Assembly: GCA_014529385.2 (NCBI GenBank) | Contig: JABFUD020000268.1 | Location: 1 to 60,433, forward strand | From: Adiantum capillus-veneris | Lineage: Eukaryota > Streptophyta > Polypodiopsida > Polypodiales > Pteridaceae | Length of the DNA: 60,433 bases | Direction: 5' to 3' | Shown here: positions 42,603 through 54,880 of the stretch, one piece after another | Layout of the letters: each line of letters starts with the position of its first letter | Numbering within the stretch: position 1 is the stretch's first letter | The notes under the pieces: model-generated | The model's database searches: none | Seen by the model: the letters and a program-made list of their open reading frames with translations, nothing else | Told to the model about the DNA's origin: nothing | Translations under genes and position numbers: made by a program

Positions 42603-45600
42603 TGGGAACACAATTATCAATTTTTAAGTGCCCAACGGTCAGATGACACTCCAGTAGTAATCATTTCAAGGATGGGTAGAAGTCTTGTCCAATGCATGTC
42701 TGCCACCCATGACAGCAGTGACACACAAAATCTAGGAACAACAAGTGGTGGAGCTTTTATGGCACGGATGCGTATAACAGTAAGGAGAGTCGGAATTTTT
42801 CCTCACAAATCTCCTACACGACGATTCCCTCCTGTTGTCCATTCTCCATCGCCAAGCTCTGAGGTATCTCTGCTCCAGCCGCGCAGACTTCGTCTTCTGA
42901 GGAGACAATGGACTGTCGTCTAGCTTTGCCAGCAACACCTAGGTACGGCTTTGAAGCATCAAGTAAGTCTTCCTCTTCCTCACCTGTTTTGTTCAGAAAC
43001 GATGCAGGAATATCTCAATGAAACCCAAGCTATTGTCAATACTACAAAGGAAACAGCAAGATTCAACGTTACGTGTTCACTGACCAAGCCATGGCTTTGC
43101 TGCAACTATGGGATTTATGTGTGGTTCTGCAAGCCACAAGAATCGATTTTGACACATCCATCATCAAGCAGGTTCTCGACTCTTTCAATGCTGAATATGG
43201 CAGTGCTATGGTATATGGTAGAAAGATGTCTATCACACCAGACAACATAGCTTTTGCATTTCGTATGCCAAATGAGCCCAAGTCGTCTGTGGCAACTCCA
43301 TCGCAGATCAGCATATTTTTGAAGGAGGATGATGCTACCAAGCGAAAAAGAAAAGCCAGTGGTCAAGGGATTCCAGTGGTGGCCGGGGACTGGAAGCTTC
43401 CGCTGCTTATAGGTTTGTAGCTAAAGCTGTTAGTGTTAAGAATAATCCAACATATGTGTTAGAGAAGGTTTTCGCTATGCTGCTAGCAAAGACATTGGAT
43501 TCAAAGGTTTCTATCAACCTTTGTTAGATCTTGTCACATAATGTGCTTCAACAAACTACCAAGTTGAAATCCGAGAGTGTATTTAAAGCTTGGTATGTTT
43601 GGAAATTTTTATATTGGGCAACTGCTCCAGATACTCATGACCAGGTAAGAATGGCTTGGAGTGAGAAGCCATTTCCAGAGTCAAAAAATATTGGTTTGTG
43701 TTCGGATGAAGAAGCCACGGACAGTCAGACCACTCCAACTGAACTGAAAAGGAAGGCTACCCAAGATGAATCTAGCAGCTCAAAGAAACCGAGGACAACA
43801 CTGACGAAGAGAAGTGCTTTTTTGAAGCAGATGGAGAGTCAAGTCAAGACAGTGACTACTGAAAAAACTCTAGTTAAACAGGATGACAAACAATCTTCTC
43901 AGACCACTGAAGTCAACCAGTCAGTAGGACAGATTACAGTCACTACTGGTACTAGCAAAGATCAGGCAAAAGAGACTACCTCTGAAAAGTCAGCATAACA
44001 GCTGGATAAGGGCAAAGGTCCAGCCTCTCCAACCCTACTGGGTGGCGTTTCTATCCCAAACAATGAAGAAGCTCTATACCTGATGAAGAAGGATAGGTTG
44101 AAGCAGCTGCAGACCCATCCACTTAAAGGGCGTCTCTTTCTACAAAAATTTAATTATGTTGCTTTACCCTATATGGCTCCTGTTACAGTGTATGAGCCCA
44201 CTGATTTTGACCCAACAATAGTCAATGATGGATGTTCAGTCCTCATCCAATCCTCATGGAACACTATTGTCAGCTGTATGGGACAGATGTTGGATGCCGC
44301 AGGGTCAGAAGATGAACTGGTTAAAGCTGAATTGAAGGGCGCTGAAGACTAGATTGAGAAGCTTAAGGAAGCAAGAGAAAATCAGAACCTGCACCACAAG
44401 CTACTTGAATCTCATTCAGAGAGGTCCATTAAGCTATTGGAAAGTAAGCTAGCTAGGGCGGAGTATGCTATGCAGATTATGAAGGAAGAAAAGGAGGAAG
44501 CACAGAGAGCTGCAGATCATTTTGAAACGATGCTGAGAATGAAGAGAGTTGACTTCAACTCCTTGCTCATTCATCATAAAGCTCTGAAGACTACCCTCAC
44601 TGAAAGATATATTTATAATAACTTGGCTAAAATTTTAAATCCATCAGGCAATGTTGTCTTTGATCTGGAGAACTTGAAGTCTCTTATGGAGACCATGCAG
44701 AGTGACTTGCAGGACAAAGTTGTTGAATATAATAATGCTCTGGCAAATCAAGCCATTCTAGATTATATTGAACAATAGAATTCCCTTGAAGAAGCAGAAG
44801 AAGATAAGGAAGAAGAAGCTGATAAGGAGGAGGATGACCAAGACAAAGGGCATACTAATGATGATAATGATGCCTCTCCTCCGTCTCCACCTCCAGGACC
44901 TGGTACTAGTGACACAGGGCCAACTGGAGGAAATCAACAACATTCAGACTAGCCAGACCAGTATAAAGGGTAGAAGTCAGGCAATTAGCAGCCAGAAGAA
45001 CAACGACCTAGTAACACTGGGAATCCACCAGCAAAATCAATCCCAGCACAGTAGGGAGGATAAAGGGAAAAGTAAAGTTATGGTTGAAGGACCAGCAGCT
45101 GTGATGAGAAAAATTCATTACAGATCATCACACTAAACATGAGATTGAGACATCAGTAGGCTCCCATAACCAGGCAGTATCTGGAGGATGATGATCTCCT
45201 ATCTGATCTGGAACACTTTCAACGACTATACGTCGAAGCCACGGAAATGGTGGAGCATTGGAAATAAATTGATTTTCATGATCAAGAGACTTGCCATTTA
45301 CCTGCGCATCCCAGTACAGTCCAACTGCTGGAAAGGGTACCTGAATGTATAATCACTATTGAAGAGAGAGTGACCAATCCACACTGGAAACGACAGTCTA
45401 CTCCAGATTGTCGATCTCTGGCTATAGAATTAGAACTTATGCTGGGAAACAAGCCAGCCTACAAATGTATAAATGATGTCAAAAATCAATTGAAAGAGGT
45501 TTTGGTATAGATGCAAATTGCTAGAGGAGTCTCGGATCAAAGGGTGCGGGCCATTCTTGAAGATCAGACGGCCACCAGTAAAGGACCTCAAACTAGAATG

Positions 45601-46644
45601 TCAGTCAGAGAACATGCCATTGCTCTCCGGAAACCGTTTCATCCTACTAAGAGTAACCTGAAAAATGATGCAGCAAGAGAACCAGGCTGTTCTCAACTTC
45701 TTAGAATTTGTTCCTGATTCCCCAGTTCTCTTGTATGCTTTACCAGCAAGAGAGACAGAATTGCCAAGATTTTTTCCAGCACTTTACCCTCAACATCCAG
45801 AACCAGTCGATTGCCTTACATATTTCAAGATTATTGATGAGCTCTAGGATTGGTATGAGCGATTGACTGTGGAATGGAAAACTTGGCAAACACTGTTCAA
45901 AGATGCTCTCCAATTCAATGATATCCAGGAGCCGAAACAGGAGGTGCAGAGGATCAGACTCTGTATGGGTCAGTGGAAGATTCAGATCAAAGGCCTCACT
46001 AAGATCACGAATCAATTGTTGCAACTTACTGTTGAGTCCTCTAAATTGCCTGAAAAGGATATTGTAGCTAAGCCAGGCCTAGTACCACAGGATAGAGAGA
46101 TGATGGAAATTCTTTTTGAAGCTCGGGTCAAAACCAACCAGCCTCTCCCATAAGGATGGATCCATACAACTTTGCATTGTCACAAACTGGACAGAACTAG
46201 GATCACCAAAGGCAGATGCACGCTCTATGATCTTGACACCAAAACCTATCATTCTCTTATGCCTTATGAAGTGGAGATGACCACGGAAAGGCGGGATCAG
46301 CTTGAGTAGGAGGCCATTTACAGACTCATTCAGAAGGAGAATGATGGCACTGGGACTTCTCAGACGCCATCCACGCCAAAGGGTAAATGGAAGCTGGTTC
46401 AATGGAAGGATACTGGGTAGTTCCATCTCAGAATTCAGTCGGAGGCTTTTCCTTCTCAGCTCGAAGGTTGATATCAGTTTATGTAGATGATGAGAGCTCT
46501 ACACTGGCCATTCCAGCTGGCTCTCTATCATTGGTCAAGTCCGGTCTCCAGAATCAGAATCAAAAGGTGGATTTTTTCTCTTCAAACCAGAATCAAACGG
46601 GGGAATTGTTATTTTCAAAAATTTTGGAATCTTTCCAAAATTCA
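42603..46644 (+). pseudogene. Element 1 extra coding region after integrase (copy B)
   Basis: Same blocks as 5341-9370. Differences: the Q codon at 44110-44112 is intact (stop in copy A), so 44083-44352 is open through KGRLFLQKFNYVALPYMAP; the coiled-coil frame 44437-44778 is cut by TAG at 44776-44778 where copy A reads CAG and continues for 58 more codons; and 45863-46153 is longer than in copy A. The two copies thus decayed independently after duplication. Confidence 0.6.
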
Positions 46645-46660
46645 AGAAAGGAGGGAAGGA
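46645..46660 (+). other. Element 1 polypurine tract (copy B)
   Basis: AGAAAGGAGGGAAGGA abutting the LTR. Confidence 0.88.
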
Positions 46661-47147
46661 TGTAGATGGTTGAGACAGTTTCACTAGGTAGGAACCGGCT
46701 CCTGTGAGACGAGTAGTGAATCAGTCAGTATTTACTACGGTAATTACCATGGTAAACCCAAGGCATATAAATAGGGCCCATTACATTGTAATCGGGTTGG
46801 CATTTGTTGGCAATTGTACTAGCAATCATTGGCAGTTGTTGTCGGTTGTACTCTTTGCATCCCTTTGTTTATAAGCCACATCATCTTCATTGTAATCCAT
46901 CATCTATAGATCCAATTAGAGAAGTGCAGTATATTCCACCTATACATACTCTGTACTCAGTTACTATGAATCTGAATCTGAATCTGAATATCATTCTCAG
47001 TACTTAGTCTAGTTCTTATTCCAGTAGATGTATTCCAGTACAATTTCTGTTCCTCTATCCAATCTACTGTATGAACTAATACATCACCAGTAGCTAAAAG
47101 CTTCTAGCACTAGAATTAGCTCTCTCAAGAGATCAGCTCCAATTCCA
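46661..47147 (+). repeat. Element 1 3' LTR (copy B)
   Basis: 487 bp, TGTAGATGG to AATTCCA, TATAAATA at 46766-46773, followed by GTGTG (47148-47152). Nearly identical to 9387-9873. Confidence 0.93.
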
Positions 47148-47152
47148 GTGTG

Positions 47153-47545
47153 CATGGGTTGATCATTTGTGTCTATGCATAGCCGTGGTTGGCTCTACCA
47201 TGCTTTGAAGATCAATGCAATTCAAATCACTATGATGTGCAAGAGCTGGGTCTTAAGTTATTAACTCAAGAGTTTATGATATCAAGGGTTTCTTATGTTG
47301 TCTTCCAAAGAGCAAATCTTGTAGCTTGTGTGCTCTCTGTTTGATTGTACCATCAAGATGCTTCAGCACGCTGATTGCTTGAGCTGTTGGTAGCACTTTT
47401 GACTATTGACGAGATTTTTTTGGCCATTGGTAGCTTGGTTTGCTTGTTGCTATATGATGTGGTGGAGTCTTTTGAGACTAAACTCTCCATTGCTTGATTG
47501 GTTTTACGGTTTGTGGAGAAGATAGGTGCTCCTTTTTCTTCCAAA
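47153..47545. other. Interval without a recognisable gene between elements 1 and 3 (copy B)
   Basis: Same as 9879-10272. A short deletion relative to copy A lies near 47378. Confidence 0.5.
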
Positions 47546-47593
47546 CCAATTTCATGTTAGGTTCCTTGCTCGGATATGCTCGTCTCTGTGTTT

Positions 47594-48487
47594 TTACCCT
47601 TGGAACCTTCTTTTGTTTTGTCCGTGATGTTTTGGGCACCCAAATTTGAATCGGCTTATCCTTAAGCTATGCTTTTGGTACCCAAATTTTCCTGACTCCT
47701 TGCATGATACTTGTAGCATTTGCTTGTCGAGGAGATGGAGAAGATTGATTACTTTGTGGTTTGGCCTGCTGATTGCTTCCTTTCCACTCCTCCTTACTTG
47801 GTGCAATTCGAACAATGAGTTTCCCGTCTTTAGGTGATAGCTTGAGCTGATTCATATTCCAATCTAGTATTGCTTTGTATGTCCGCATCCAGGGAATTCC
47901 AAGAATCATCATCTCATCATGTGTTCTTTTGGTAAGCATACAAACTGATGAGAACATGAACATCCATGTACTATCATGTTCAAGTTGACTACTCCCAATG
48001 TTGGGGTTGGGTTCTTGTTGCATCCCTTGATTGTTGCTATTCCTCATGTCAATGCTTGACTTGTTGCCTTCTTGTATGTGGAATAACTGACTACATTTAC
48101 TCTAGCTCCCGTGTCAATTAAAGCATTGGTGCTATGATTGTTGAGCTGTCCTTTGATATGTAGGTCCATTCCGTCTAACCAGTCATCATCTATTGCAACT
48201 ACATCTTTACGTAATTCCCATTGTCGGTCATCTATTTCTAGAGTGTTGATGGGAATTGATATCTGCTGATTCCTGAGAGCAGCTTTCCATTTGAGTATCC
48301 GAAGCCGAGCTTCCTCTAGGGCTTCATCAATAACCTGATGTCGTTTAATCCTCCTTTGCATGGCCGCATGCATTCTTTCTAGCAATTCATTGATTAGCGG
48401 CAAATTGTATTTCTTTAAACGACATCCACTAATCCAGTAAAGGGTGTAGCATTTAAAATTGTTTTGAATGAAACTTAAGAAGCCCAT
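47594..48487 (-). pseudogene. Element 3 protease domain (copy B)
   Basis: Open for 147 codons, 48487-48044, through the active site ALIDTGARVNVVS (D125-T126-G127), because the codon that is TAG in copy A is CAG here. The flap/ILG part follows in another frame (48047-47667: MMILGIPWMRTYK). The domain sits downstream of integrase, as in copy A. Confidence 0.75.
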
Positions 48488-50812
48488 AAAGCAGCATGGA
48501 GATTCATTTCCCAGTCTGTCCTTCCTAAACTAATCACTTTAGTCAACACAGAGCTAATATTGTTCGTATACTCATCTTGCCCGTTTGCTTGTGCGTGATA
48601 GGGAGCTGATTTGTTATGGATGACCATAAGCTCATTAAGAAAATACTCGATTAACTCATTGAGAAAATGAGTTCCCCGATCAAAGATAATTTCTATTGGT
48701 AGTCCATATCTCGTGAATACATACTCATATAAGAATGCAGTAGTGGTTCTATCATCATTCTTTTGAGTTGCTTTAGCTTCGTCCCACTTGGTCAAATGGT
48801 CCGTAGCTACAAGATATATTGAGCTTGGGTTCTATAAGCAGCTGGCTATATTGGCCCAACAAAATCTATACCCCATTTTGCGAAAGCTCTAGCCCCCATC
48901 ATTGGTCTTAAGGGCATGCTATCTACACGTGTTGGCATTTTTTTTCGTTGACAAGCATCGCACCTTCGAACATATTCTTGGCATCTGCAAAAAGTGTTGG
49001 CCACCATATGCCTATCATCAAGATTGCTCTTGCGGTGGTCTCACTAGAAAAGTGACCTCTAGCTAATCCAGCATGTGCTTGTTCTATAATCGGAATATAC
49101 TCGTCTTCCTTTGCACAAAGACACAAATGTTGATCTTTACTTCTCCGATACAATTGGTTCCCAATAAGAGCATAGCCTCTTGCTTCAGTGGCAATTTCTC
49201 TTTGACGACATTTACTCATATCCTCAAGAAATGTTTGGCCAGATAAGTAGTAAACAGATAGTTACTCCACTTAGGAACATGTGACATTTGAAACAATGTT
49301 ACATGAGGTATGGGTGTTTTTTTTTTACATTGAGGAAAATCCTTTACAAAATATCGAACATCACTCCTCATAGTCAGCCAAAATACTCCCAGTCTCAAGA
49401 TTTGTTGCATAGTTTGGTCTTCTGCAAAGTGAAGTCTTACTATGGTAACATGTGCTTGACTTGGGTACTGTTTTTTTTCTTCACGATTAATGCATAAGAG
49501 CATTATTCCATCTCCATTTCTTTTGTATCCTACCAGCTAGTGATTGATACATAGACGATTGCTCGATTAATCCGATCGTAATAGGAAGTGGTATTTGTGA
49601 ATCCACTTCAGCTATTTTCATAAATGACACCATGTTTTCCGACCATCGAGGTATCATTTCCACAAAGAATAAATAGGCATCTGGTAGATCATTGTCTACC
49701 CCTTTAGGTGATTCTCCTAAAACAATCCTTGACAAATGATCTTCTCGTTGATGTGTAGTGCCCTTTTTTACAACCACAGTGAAATCAAATTCCAGAAGAA
49801 TGATGAACCATCTCACTATTCTTCCTGTGCTGCATGGCTTGTTGAGACCAAGTACAACAAAGCTTGGTGGTCCACAAAGAACACAAACTTGTTGGCTAAT
49901 GGGTAATGTACATACCTTTTATGGCATAGATCATTCCTAATCCTTCCCTTTCCGTGGTGGTGTAATTCTTTTCTACCATGTTTAACCGTCGACTAGCATA
50001 AGAAATAGGAAAGTCAATTTTCTCGTCTCTTGGTTGAGCTAGTATATAACCGATAGCAAAATTGGAAGCATCTACATGTATGTGGAATATCTTATTCCAA
50101 TCTAGTGCTTTCAATATTGGAGATGAGGTGAGAGCTTGCTTAAGCTTCATGAAGGATTCTTCACATGCCTCGGTCCACTCAAAGTTTGTAATCAAGCTAT
50201 ACATGGGTTTTGCAATTATAGCGTACATGTAGATGAATCGTCGATAATATCCACAATGCCCCATGAAGGCTTGTACCCCCTTGACTGTTGTTGGTCTAGG
50301 CAATCAATGACATGAACTTTTTTAATATCAGTAGCTATGACATTTTTAGACACTATATATCCAAGAATTTTTCCTTGTCTACCCATGAATGTGCACTTTT
50401 CAGGATTTAAGCAAATCCTATAAAGTCTACATTTTTTGAATACCTTTTTCAAATGTTCAAAATGATCAGCTCGGATTGATGAATGTACGCATAGATCATC
50501 CATATATACTTCTAAGAATTTCCTAAGATATTCTGTAAAAGCATGGCTCATCAACCTTTGAAATGTGGCTGGAGCATTAATTAACCCAAATGGCACCCTC
50601 GATATGCAAAAATACCCCATTCTGTTGCAAAATCAGGTTTATGCTGATCTTTTGGGTCAACCAAAAGTTGATTGTATCCCAAAAAGACATCTAAGAAGTT
50701 GTAAGCTTCTTTTCCTGCAACTCGTTCCAAAACATGCTCAGTGATTGAAAGAGGAAAGTTGTCTCTAATGGTAGTTGCATTCACCTTCTTGAGATTGACA
50801 CACACTCGTAAT

Positions 50813-51400
50813 TTTCCATTCTTCTTGGGTACTACCACAATTGGAGACACCCACTTTGTGTGTTCAATTTTGTAAATGAAATCAGCTTCCTTTAGTTTTT
50901 CAATCTCTTCTTTTATCTTCCTGGCAAATGTTTCATTATATTTGTATGGCCTCTGTCTACTTGGTTTTGCATCATCTCTCATGGGTATGGTATGTTGACA
51001 GATTTCTGGATCAACACCCTTGAGATCCTTGTAAGACCAAACAAAGATATCTCAATATTTTTTTAACAAGCTCAGCAAGAGCTCTTCTTCTTTCTCTGTT
51101 AGGTCGTTTCCATTCTTCTTGGGTACTACCATAATTGGAGACACCCACTTTGTGTGTTCAATTTCGTAAATGAATTCATCTTCCTTTAGTTTTTCAATCT
51201 CTTCTTTTATCTTCCTCGCAAATGTTTCATTATATGTGCATGGCCTCTGTCTACTTGGTTTTGCATCATCTCTCATGGGTATGGTATGTTGACAGATTTT
51301 TGGATCAACACCCTTGAGATCCTTGTAAGACCAAGCAAAGATATCTCAATATTTTTTTAACAAGCTCAACAAGAGCTCTTCTTCTTTCTCTGTTAGGTCG
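50813..51400 (-). repeat. 294-bp tandem duplication of the RT entry region (copy B)
   Basis: Units 50813-51106 and 51107-51400, matching 13541-14128. The TGA after KKY is again in both units. Confidence 0.9.
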
Positions 51401-51559
51401 TTTGCAATGTAAGCAGGTCTAGGCTCTTCTCTTGGTTCAGCCAGGTCTATCTTTTTATCATTTTCAGGTCCTTCATAGGACTCGCCCTGCTCCCGTAGTT
51501 CTCTAACAGGTTGTTCGACTATGATTTTTTTAATCTTGGAGAGTATACTTTTTGTAATG

Positions 51560-52518
51560 TGTTGACCGCTGGGTCAACAACACAACATAACTCAAGTTTC
51601 GTACCAAAGTCTTATCTTTTGCGAGTTATGAAATGCTACGGATTATGGCTATAAACATCATTTGTAATGAGTAGTTATTCTAGTTTCAGAAGCCGGGGTG
51701 CAATGGCACTTCCAGATTGTAAATACAAAGCCATTTGACCCATTCAACCCCATTTTTGGTTAAACCTAAGGTAGCCTTAGTATATAAGGTACCTAGGTCA
51801 TTTTGTAAAAAACGGACTTTAATCATAATCAAAACTTTAGCGCTGCCATCTACTCTGTGTGAGAGAGAAAGAGAGTGAGAGTGAGCTTTATCCTCTTGCT
51901 ACGCCCGGCTCGCTCAACACATTGGATATCTGACTGCACCATTGCTGTAGGCTCGAGGAGAGCTATGGGACAACGCCAAGCATTCCATGCGAGACGAAGT
52001 GCACACGCCGACGCATCTACGAGCTATTTGTGGTCGTAAGTGTATCAAACGATGTCTGTTTTCTTTGTGCTGGTACTCAATAGGATTGTGGCGACATAAG
52101 CTACGCAAAGGTACTCATAAATTTTAGTTTCGGGCACTTTCAAAATTCTGCTCTGTCATCCTACGCATTTTCCGCAGATGGGTTTAGAGTGAGGGTTTTG
52201 AGTGTAGAAGCTTAGGGACAGGTGTATCCTAGTGAGGGGATGGTGTTCCTTAAGTTTCGTACGAATCTGGCATGATTAGGTGAGTTACGTTTCGTATGTG
52301 GGTATGTGGCTAGGTGGTGTAGTTGAGAGCAGTAAGGTTCTTGATTGTGGTTTAGTTGGCCTTCAAGAGTGCTGTATGTGTAGGATGGTCTCAGCCTGAC
52401 AAGCTTAAGAGATTTCCTCCGTGTGCCTATCGTGTCATCTGTGTCCTCGATTGACATTATGTTGATCTAGGTAGTGTTTGCATGCACTTCATGGGTGTGT
52501 GAGTCGCTCCGTCCAACA
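51560..52518 (+). repeat. Element 2 5' LTR (copy B)
   Basis: Near-identical to 14288-15246, TATATAAG included. Confidence 0.93.
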
Positions 52519-52519
52519 T

Positions 52520-52538
52520 TGGCACTGCTGCCGGGGAC
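52520..52538 (+). other. Element 2 primer-binding site (copy B)
   Basis: Same 19 bases as 15248-15266, tRNA-Asp-like. Confidence 0.75.
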
Positions 52539-54880
52539 ACAAGGACCTAAGTAGGTTTCCTACTAACACTCGTGTGATGGTTGCTTGATTTAGTTTCGGG
52601 TAAAGAAAGCGTTTTTCTTAAGTGGATCCGGAAGAGGATATTCCACGATCAAGTGGATAGCCAGGAAGCGTGTGTCTTGCCGAGGGTCTGCGACTAGATA
52701 GGTTTAGTTAGTATCCGTGGATTAGAGTAGTTGTTGGTGGTCGAGTGATTTGTGAGGTGATAAAAGCGTTTACTAGTCCGTGTGTGGCGGTGAAGCATTT
52801 TTCTACTCATAGATGCAAAACCCCATATGATTTGTAGGAGTAGCTTTAGGTAAGTGATCCAATTCTGATCTAGAGCTATTCATCACTGAATTATTTGCTA
52901 AAGTGCTTGATTGAATTTGAAATCACGGAAAAGTGTGCTTTTGAGGGTAAAAATGCATTAAACAAGCTCTTGTGGATATTTTTGTATGACTGACTGATGC
53001 TATGCATATAAAAGAGCATTTGCAAGGGTTCTGTGAAGAAAACCTGCAATTCTGTAAACATAGACATCCTACACGTAGGATGTCTCAAGGGGGTTCTGGA
53101 GACCAAATTTGAAAATTCTGACTGCACCAGTGGGTTCAGAGGGTAGGTTTTACCCTAGTAACATATTGACTTGAGTGTTTTTCCCTATTTTTGTTGACCA
53201 AAAGCCAAAAGGCGGAGTGAGAAAACGTAAAATTTCAGCAAAGGCTTAATTGAGTGATTTTTGCATGTTTTTGCAATTGTGAAGCATACTTGCACTTGCT
53301 GAGAGCATAAGGAAGCATCAGGGACACTTTTGTCTCAAAAAATCAGTAGTAGACATCCTACGCGTAGGATGTCTACAGGGTGATCTGGGCACTTTTTTGA
53401 AAATCTGAGGTTACCAGTGTGTTTAGAAGGTAGGTTTTACCCTATTTTCACCTGGAAAGTGGAAATTTGACCAAATTTTGATAGATCAAAGCCAAAAGAC
53501 GAGAATTGCCAGAAATCCTACCCAAATTGTGTCCAAGGCCTAATTTTGAGACCAAACCATAGCATGACTCCATAGGCATGTTCTAAATGTTGTATTGAGT
53601 GCATGTGATAAATTTCATCTCATTTGGGTCAGTGAAAGGGAAGATTGAACAGACTTTAGCATTTTTTACTGAAAAAGGCAAGGATAGCTAGTTTTGGGGT
53701 CTTTTGACATCCAAACTCAAATCTAAGCATAGCCTTGGGTTGTTGACATCAAGGGGAAGCTGTGGGACAAGTCTGGGGTCAAACACGCCAAAAAGACATC
53801 CTATGCGTAGCATGTCTTCTGTGTGATTTTGGACTCTAAACAAAATTCTGAGCATACCATAATGATCAGCATCTTAAGGAGAGTCTGTGGTTCAAGTTTG
53901 GGTTCATTCTGGGCAAAAAGATATCCTACGCGTAGGATGTCTACTGCATAATTCTGAGACCAAAATTCTCATGTGACCATACCATGCTGTCATATAGCCT
54001 TAGATAAGCCCCCTAGGCAAATTTGGTCCAATTTGGAGTTGATTTGACTTGGGAATTCATCATAACAGACATCGGGCTTTTGGAACAGATTCTTGATCAT
54101 TTGAACAACCTATATGTGTCAGAATCAAAAAGTAAAAAGATCTGTGAGTTAAGCACATCAAGGGGAAGCTATAGTTCAAGTTTGAGCTAAAACAAAGCAA
54201 AAAGACATCCTACGCGTAGGATGTCTCAAAGACATTTTTAGGTCCAAATGAAATTCTGAGCATACCATTGTGTTGCTGGACTTAAGGCGAGTCTCTAGAC
54301 CAAATTTTGTTAAATTCTGAGCATATAGACATCCTACGCGTAGGATGTCTCTAGGCCAGTTTTAGGGTCCAACTGTACTTTTGACCATACAGGAGTGTTC
54401 ACAGTGTCACAGAGATCCCAAATCTTTTTTCAAAATTGAATTTGGACTCATTTTGACAAGTCTAAACTGCATTTCACTGTTTTGGCCATAACTTTCACAA
54501 ACGGTATCGGATCGGAAAAGTTTTTATATCAAAACGTAGCCTGAGAGCGGCTCTACAGATCTTAGAGAAAAACTTGAACTAAATGTATGCCTACGACAAA
54601 CATTTAGTTCAACTTTGGAAAAAAAAAACCATCGTTTAAGGCCTCAAAATGCATCCGAAAGTCAGGGGTTTCTGAAAGCGACAATTTGCAAGAATTGTGG
54701 CGAAACGGTTGTGGTTTTGGACATAGTTTCGACTTTTCCCTAACCAAAGCACTTGAACACAGTGGACTAAGTCTACTTGAACCAAGAAAAAGATCTTAAG
54801 CCCAGAAATCATGTCTACCCTAGATTCAAACGCAGCTTACACAAGCTTGGATCCCGACTATAGAGGAATATCCTCCCACA
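52539..54880 (+). promoter_or_regulatory. Element 2 leader with six palindromes (copy B)
   Basis: Palindromes at 53062-53085, 53351-53374, 53794-53817, 53919-53942, 54203-54226 and 54327-54350. All six are unchanged from copy A, including the imperfect ones, while the spacer sequence between them shows several substitutions. Confidence 0.88.

Larger units (their letters stand above)
35647..47147 (+). mobile_element. Element 1, copy B: complete Ty3/Gypsy element, 11.5 kb
   Basis: Bounded by LTRs 35647-36144 and 46661-47147 and by GTGTG on both sides. Order: 80-bp leader, gag, two zinc knuckles, protease remnant, RT, RNase H, integrase, extra region of 4 kb, polypurine tract. This is the only complete copy in the window. 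The LTR pair differs at about 10-11% of sites, so it is an old insertion. I could not match the sequence after the 5' LTR to a tRNA with confidence. Confidence 0.95.
47546..51559 (-). mobile_element. Element 3 pol region (copy B)
   Basis: Same order as 10273-14287: RT (50982-50216), RNase H (50303-49487), integrase (49219-48475), protease (48487-47667) and the W-V-P-K tail. A 1-bp change near 50300 (CTAGGCAATC against CTAGGAAAATC) shifts the RT frame here but not in copy A. RT carries YMDD and FGLINAPATFQ; integrase carries FDRGTHF and NGQDEYTN (A to D next to the catalytic E). Confidence 0.85.
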